DNA from: an uncultured OCS116 cluster bacterium
Lineage (GTDB): Bacteria > Pseudomonadota > Alphaproteobacteria > Rhizobiales > TMED25
Length of the DNA stretch: 64,000 bases
Direction of reading: 5' to 3'
Assembly (NCBI GenBank): GCA_902613795.1
Contig: CACMIP010000003.1
Span: 103,048 to 167,047, forward strand
The stretch's first letter is position 1; every line of letters begins with the position of its first letter. A model generated the notes under the pieces. That model made no database searches and was not told where the DNA came from. It was given only the letters and a program-made list of their open reading frames with translations. Of this stretch, positions 62,115 to 64,000 are shown piece by piece. Position numbers and translations under genes: made by a program.

Positions 62115-63203
62115 ATGGAATATGATATACCAATGAAGCCATATGGTCCAACGGCAGGTAGGGATCACATCGAGGATAAGCCAAGACCGAAAACAAAAAC
62201 GGTAGATTTTCATATTCATATGCGAATTCAAGATGCTGATAAATTGGTTGGTGACAGAATTCCAGATGACTCAAAAGTCCAGTATAGATTTGCGAGCAAA
62301 GCTTCAAAAGAGCAAACACTCAAACATCATTCTGAAAGAATGCCGTACCTGACGGACATGAATTATAGATTGCCAGATATGGAAAAAATGCAAGTAGATA
62401 TAGCGGCACTATCTTGTGCCCCAAGACAATTTTACTATTCCACAGAGCCAACACTTGGGCATGAGTCAAGTCAAGTCGTCAATGATGGAATATATAAAGC
62501 GGTCAAAGAAAATAAAACAACACATGTTGGATTAGGAACGGTTCCTCTTCAAGATACAGAGTTAGCGATAAAAGAGCTCAAAAGGTGTGTTAATGAATTA
62601 GGCTTCAAAGGACTCCAAATTGGTGCTAGAATCAAGGAAGATGAAGAGCTTTCTTCCGAACGGTTGTATCCATTTTGGGAAGCTGCACAGGAACTCAATG
62701 TGCCAATGCTCATACATCCTTCATCATTTTCAAGTCCAAGACTATCTGAATATCATATGATGAATATAATAGGAAACCCATTAGATACGACAGTCGGTGT
62801 CCACTATCTTATTTTTGGAGGGGTATTAGAAAAATTTCCAAATTTGAAATTTGTTTTGAGCCATGGTGGCGCATTCACATCCCATTATTTTGCACGGATG
62901 GACCACGCTTATGGAGCAAGACCAGATTGTCGCGAAGACATCCATCGTAAGCCGAGCTATTACCTATCAAAGTTCTATTTTGATACGCTTGTATTTTCAG
63001 TAGAACAGCTATCTTATTTAATTAGTAATTTTGGCACGGATCGTATTTTATTAGGTACCGATTATCCATTTGATATGGCTGAATTTAATCCTGTTGAACA
63101 TGTTTACCAAGTACCCGGACTCAGCGAGAGCGATAGAGAAAAAATCTGTGGTTTAAACGCACTAAACCTTATGGGAATTGATGAGGCTTACTTTAGTGAG
63201 TAA
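62115..63203 (+). CDS. Amidohydrolase-2 (ACMSD-like) family hydrolase or decarboxylase
   Basis: 362 residues. Metal ligands of the family: H33 and H35 (VDFHIHM), H201 (LIHPSS), H250 (LSHGGAF) and D316 (LGTDYPFDM). Members decarboxylate or hydrolyse aromatic and cyclic carboxylates (ACMSD, gamma-resorcylate decarboxylase, 4-oxalomesaconate hydratase). The start is supported by TGGGGAGA upstream. Alone on its strand here, with a sulfatase following after the small reverse HlyU gene; the pathway is unknown. Confidence 0.88.
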   Translation: MEYDIPMKPYGPTAGRDHIEDKPRPKTKTVDFHIHMRIQDADKLVGDRIPDDSKVQYRFASKASKEQTLKHHSERMPYLTDMNYRLPDMEKMQVDIAALSCAPRQFYYSTEPTLGHESSQVVNDGIYKAVKENKTTHVGLGTVPLQDTELAIKELKRCVNELGFKGLQIGARIKEDEELSSERLYPFWEAAQELNVPMLIHPSSFSSPRLSEYHMMNIIGNPLDTTVGVHYLIFGGVLEKFPNLKFVLSHGGAFTSHYFARMDHAYGARPDCREDIHRKPSYYLSKFYFDTLVFSVEQLSYLISNFGTDRILLGTDYPFDMAEFNPVEHVYQVPGLSESDREKICGLNALNLMGIDEAYFSE

Positions 63204-63222
63204 ATAACATTGATTTTGGTTG

Positions 63223-63504
63223 TTAGAGCCAATCCTTATCAAATATTTTTTCACCGTTCTCGTCTATAATGATCCTAGCTTTCCTCTCAATACATTCTAT
63301 GGCATCATCTTTTTTGCTAAAAGTATCCGTTCTTATAAAGTAGGCACTCATTTTTACGCCCCCAATTTCTTTAAATATTTTTCCTTCTGTTGTATACGCT
63401 CCGCTATTTTTTTTAGGAGTTGGTACAATCTGAAAATCTTTATAGTGAAATGCACCGACGGCACTAGAATTACTATTAAATAAATTTTTTAATTTGCTGA
63501 ACAT
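63223..63504 (-). CDS. HlyU-family protein
   Basis: 93 residues. FHYKDFQIVPTPKKNSGAY, TTEGKIFKEIGG, SAYFIRTDTFSKKDDAIE and KARIIIDENGEKIF follow the order and wording of the HlyU family, named for a Vibrio haemolysin regulator. Most alphaproteobacterial members are single small genes of unproven function. It points toward the amidohydrolase (19 bases between ends) and is divergent from the sulfatase. Confidence 0.8.
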   Translation of the reverse strand: MFSKLKNLFNSNSSAVGAFHYKDFQIVPTPKKNSGAYTTEGKIFKEIGGVKMSAYFIRTDTFSKKDDAIECIERKARIIIDENGEKIFDKDWL

Positions 63505-63590
63505 GTATTAGTACTTACATTGATTATTTTTTAATTATTTTCAAAAAATGTTATTATCTATAATATAGACATAATTTGGAGAAAAATTTA

Positions 63591-64000
63591 ATGCAAGGAA
63601 ATAATATTTTATTTATCATGGCTGATGAGCATAATTACAACTGCATTAACCAATTAGGTAATGATTTTATTATCACTCCAAACATTGATAGCCTTGTCAA
63701 AGAGGGTACCACATTTACAAGTGCTTACACGCCTTCACCACTTTGTGTTCCCGCCAGGGCATCTTTAGCTACAGGAACATACGTCCACAAGAATAAGTAT
63801 TGGGATGGAGCGCATGCATACGATGCTAGAGTACCTGGCTGGCAGCACGTCTTACGCGATAACAATGTGAATGTTACTTCCATAGGAAAATTACATTATA
63901 AAGACCGAACAATTGATACTGGATTCACAGAGACTATCGAACCTATGCATTTGAAAGATGGACTTGGTGATTTATTTGGGCTCTTGAGAGAAGAGATGCC
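63591..64000 (+). CDS. Type I sulfatase, N-terminal part (runs off right edge)
   Basis: 136 codons are visible and open to the edge. NILFIMADEHNYNCINQLG at the start gives the first metal-binding Asp (D12), and the sulfatase signature C52-x-P-x-R56 lies in LCVPARASLATGTY. The cysteine must be converted to formylglycine by a maturase (not seen here). GKLHYKD further on is typical of choline-sulfatase/arylsulfatase relatives. ATG 63591 has GGAG ten bases upstream; TATAAT at 63559-63564 may be its -10. Substrate undetermined. Confidence 0.88.
   Translation, partial: MQGNNILFIMADEHNYNCINQLGNDFIITPNIDSLVKEGTTFTSAYTPSPLCVPARASLATGTYVHKNKYWDGAHAYDARVPGWQHVLRDNNVNVTSIGKLHYKDRTIDTGFTETIEPMHLKDGLGDLFGLLREEM

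Overview
The window is 64 kb of AT-rich, tightly packed bacterial chromosome. Its gene order is typical of an Alphaproteobacterium: zapE-mdh-sucC-sucD; an F1-only ATP synthase operon (atpHAGDC) without the Fo genes; rplU-rpmA-obgE-proB-proA-nadD-rsfS-rlmH-ctpA-rppH; sdhCDAB after leuCDB-asd; and an RpoE-ChrR sigma/anti-sigma pair. The AT-richness, short or overlapping gene junctions and sparse regulation suggest a streamlined, probably marine, heterotroph. That habitat and lineage are inference. I found no rRNA, tRNA, CRISPR array, insertion sequence or prophage, and no gene-free stretch longer than about 240 bases.

Layout. (1) 1-7771 is an accessory catabolic block. It holds the start of an MFS transporter, a forward operon (ketopantoate-reductase-like enzyme, Gfo/Idh/MocA oxidoreductase, muconate-cycloisomerase-like enolase-superfamily enzyme, EamA permease) and a convergent reverse operon (amidase, cyclase-family hydrolase, two related cupins). 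Its substrate is unknown. (2) 7902-21219 is core metabolism: rplS, an M42 peptidase, leucine synthesis, asd, succinate dehydrogenase, rpmF, ispA, panB-panC and ispG. (3) 21459-31540 is a cobalamin (corrin ring) cluster with the marks of the cobalt-early, 'anaerobic' route (cbiX, cbiG, cbiD). It is followed by a gamma-carbonic anhydrase and a small membrane protein, and closed by a clear terminator. (4) 32518-53174 is core: zapE, TCA genes, xerC, transaldolase-like fsa, priA, F1 ATPase, and the long reverse housekeeping operon from rplU to rppH. Ribosomal protein L21 carries a histone-H1-like Lys/Ala/Pro repeat tail. (5) 53335-61966 is a redox/stress island: quinone oxidoreductase, a second ketopantoate-reductase-like paralogue, two SDRs, rpoE-chrR, cyclopropane-fatty-acid synthase, DUF1365, a FAD amine-oxidase-like protein and DUF2177. 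This set resembles the singlet-oxygen response described in Rhodobacter. (6) 62115-64000 holds an amidohydrolase, a HlyU-family protein and the start of a sulfatase, probably the edge of another catabolic region.

How the genes work together. The cobalamin genes carry uroporphyrinogen III through precorrin-2/sirohydrochlorin and cobalt insertion to cobyrinic acid a,c-diamide; the late adenosylation and nucleotide-loop steps are not in this window. The TCA and ATP-synthase genes supply central respiration. Membrane-lipid and redox genes around rpoE-chrR probably respond together to photooxidative stress. The most novel-looking parts are the catabolic block at the left end with its remote paralogue, the cobalt-early B12 cluster with its structured leader, and the H1-like tail on L21.
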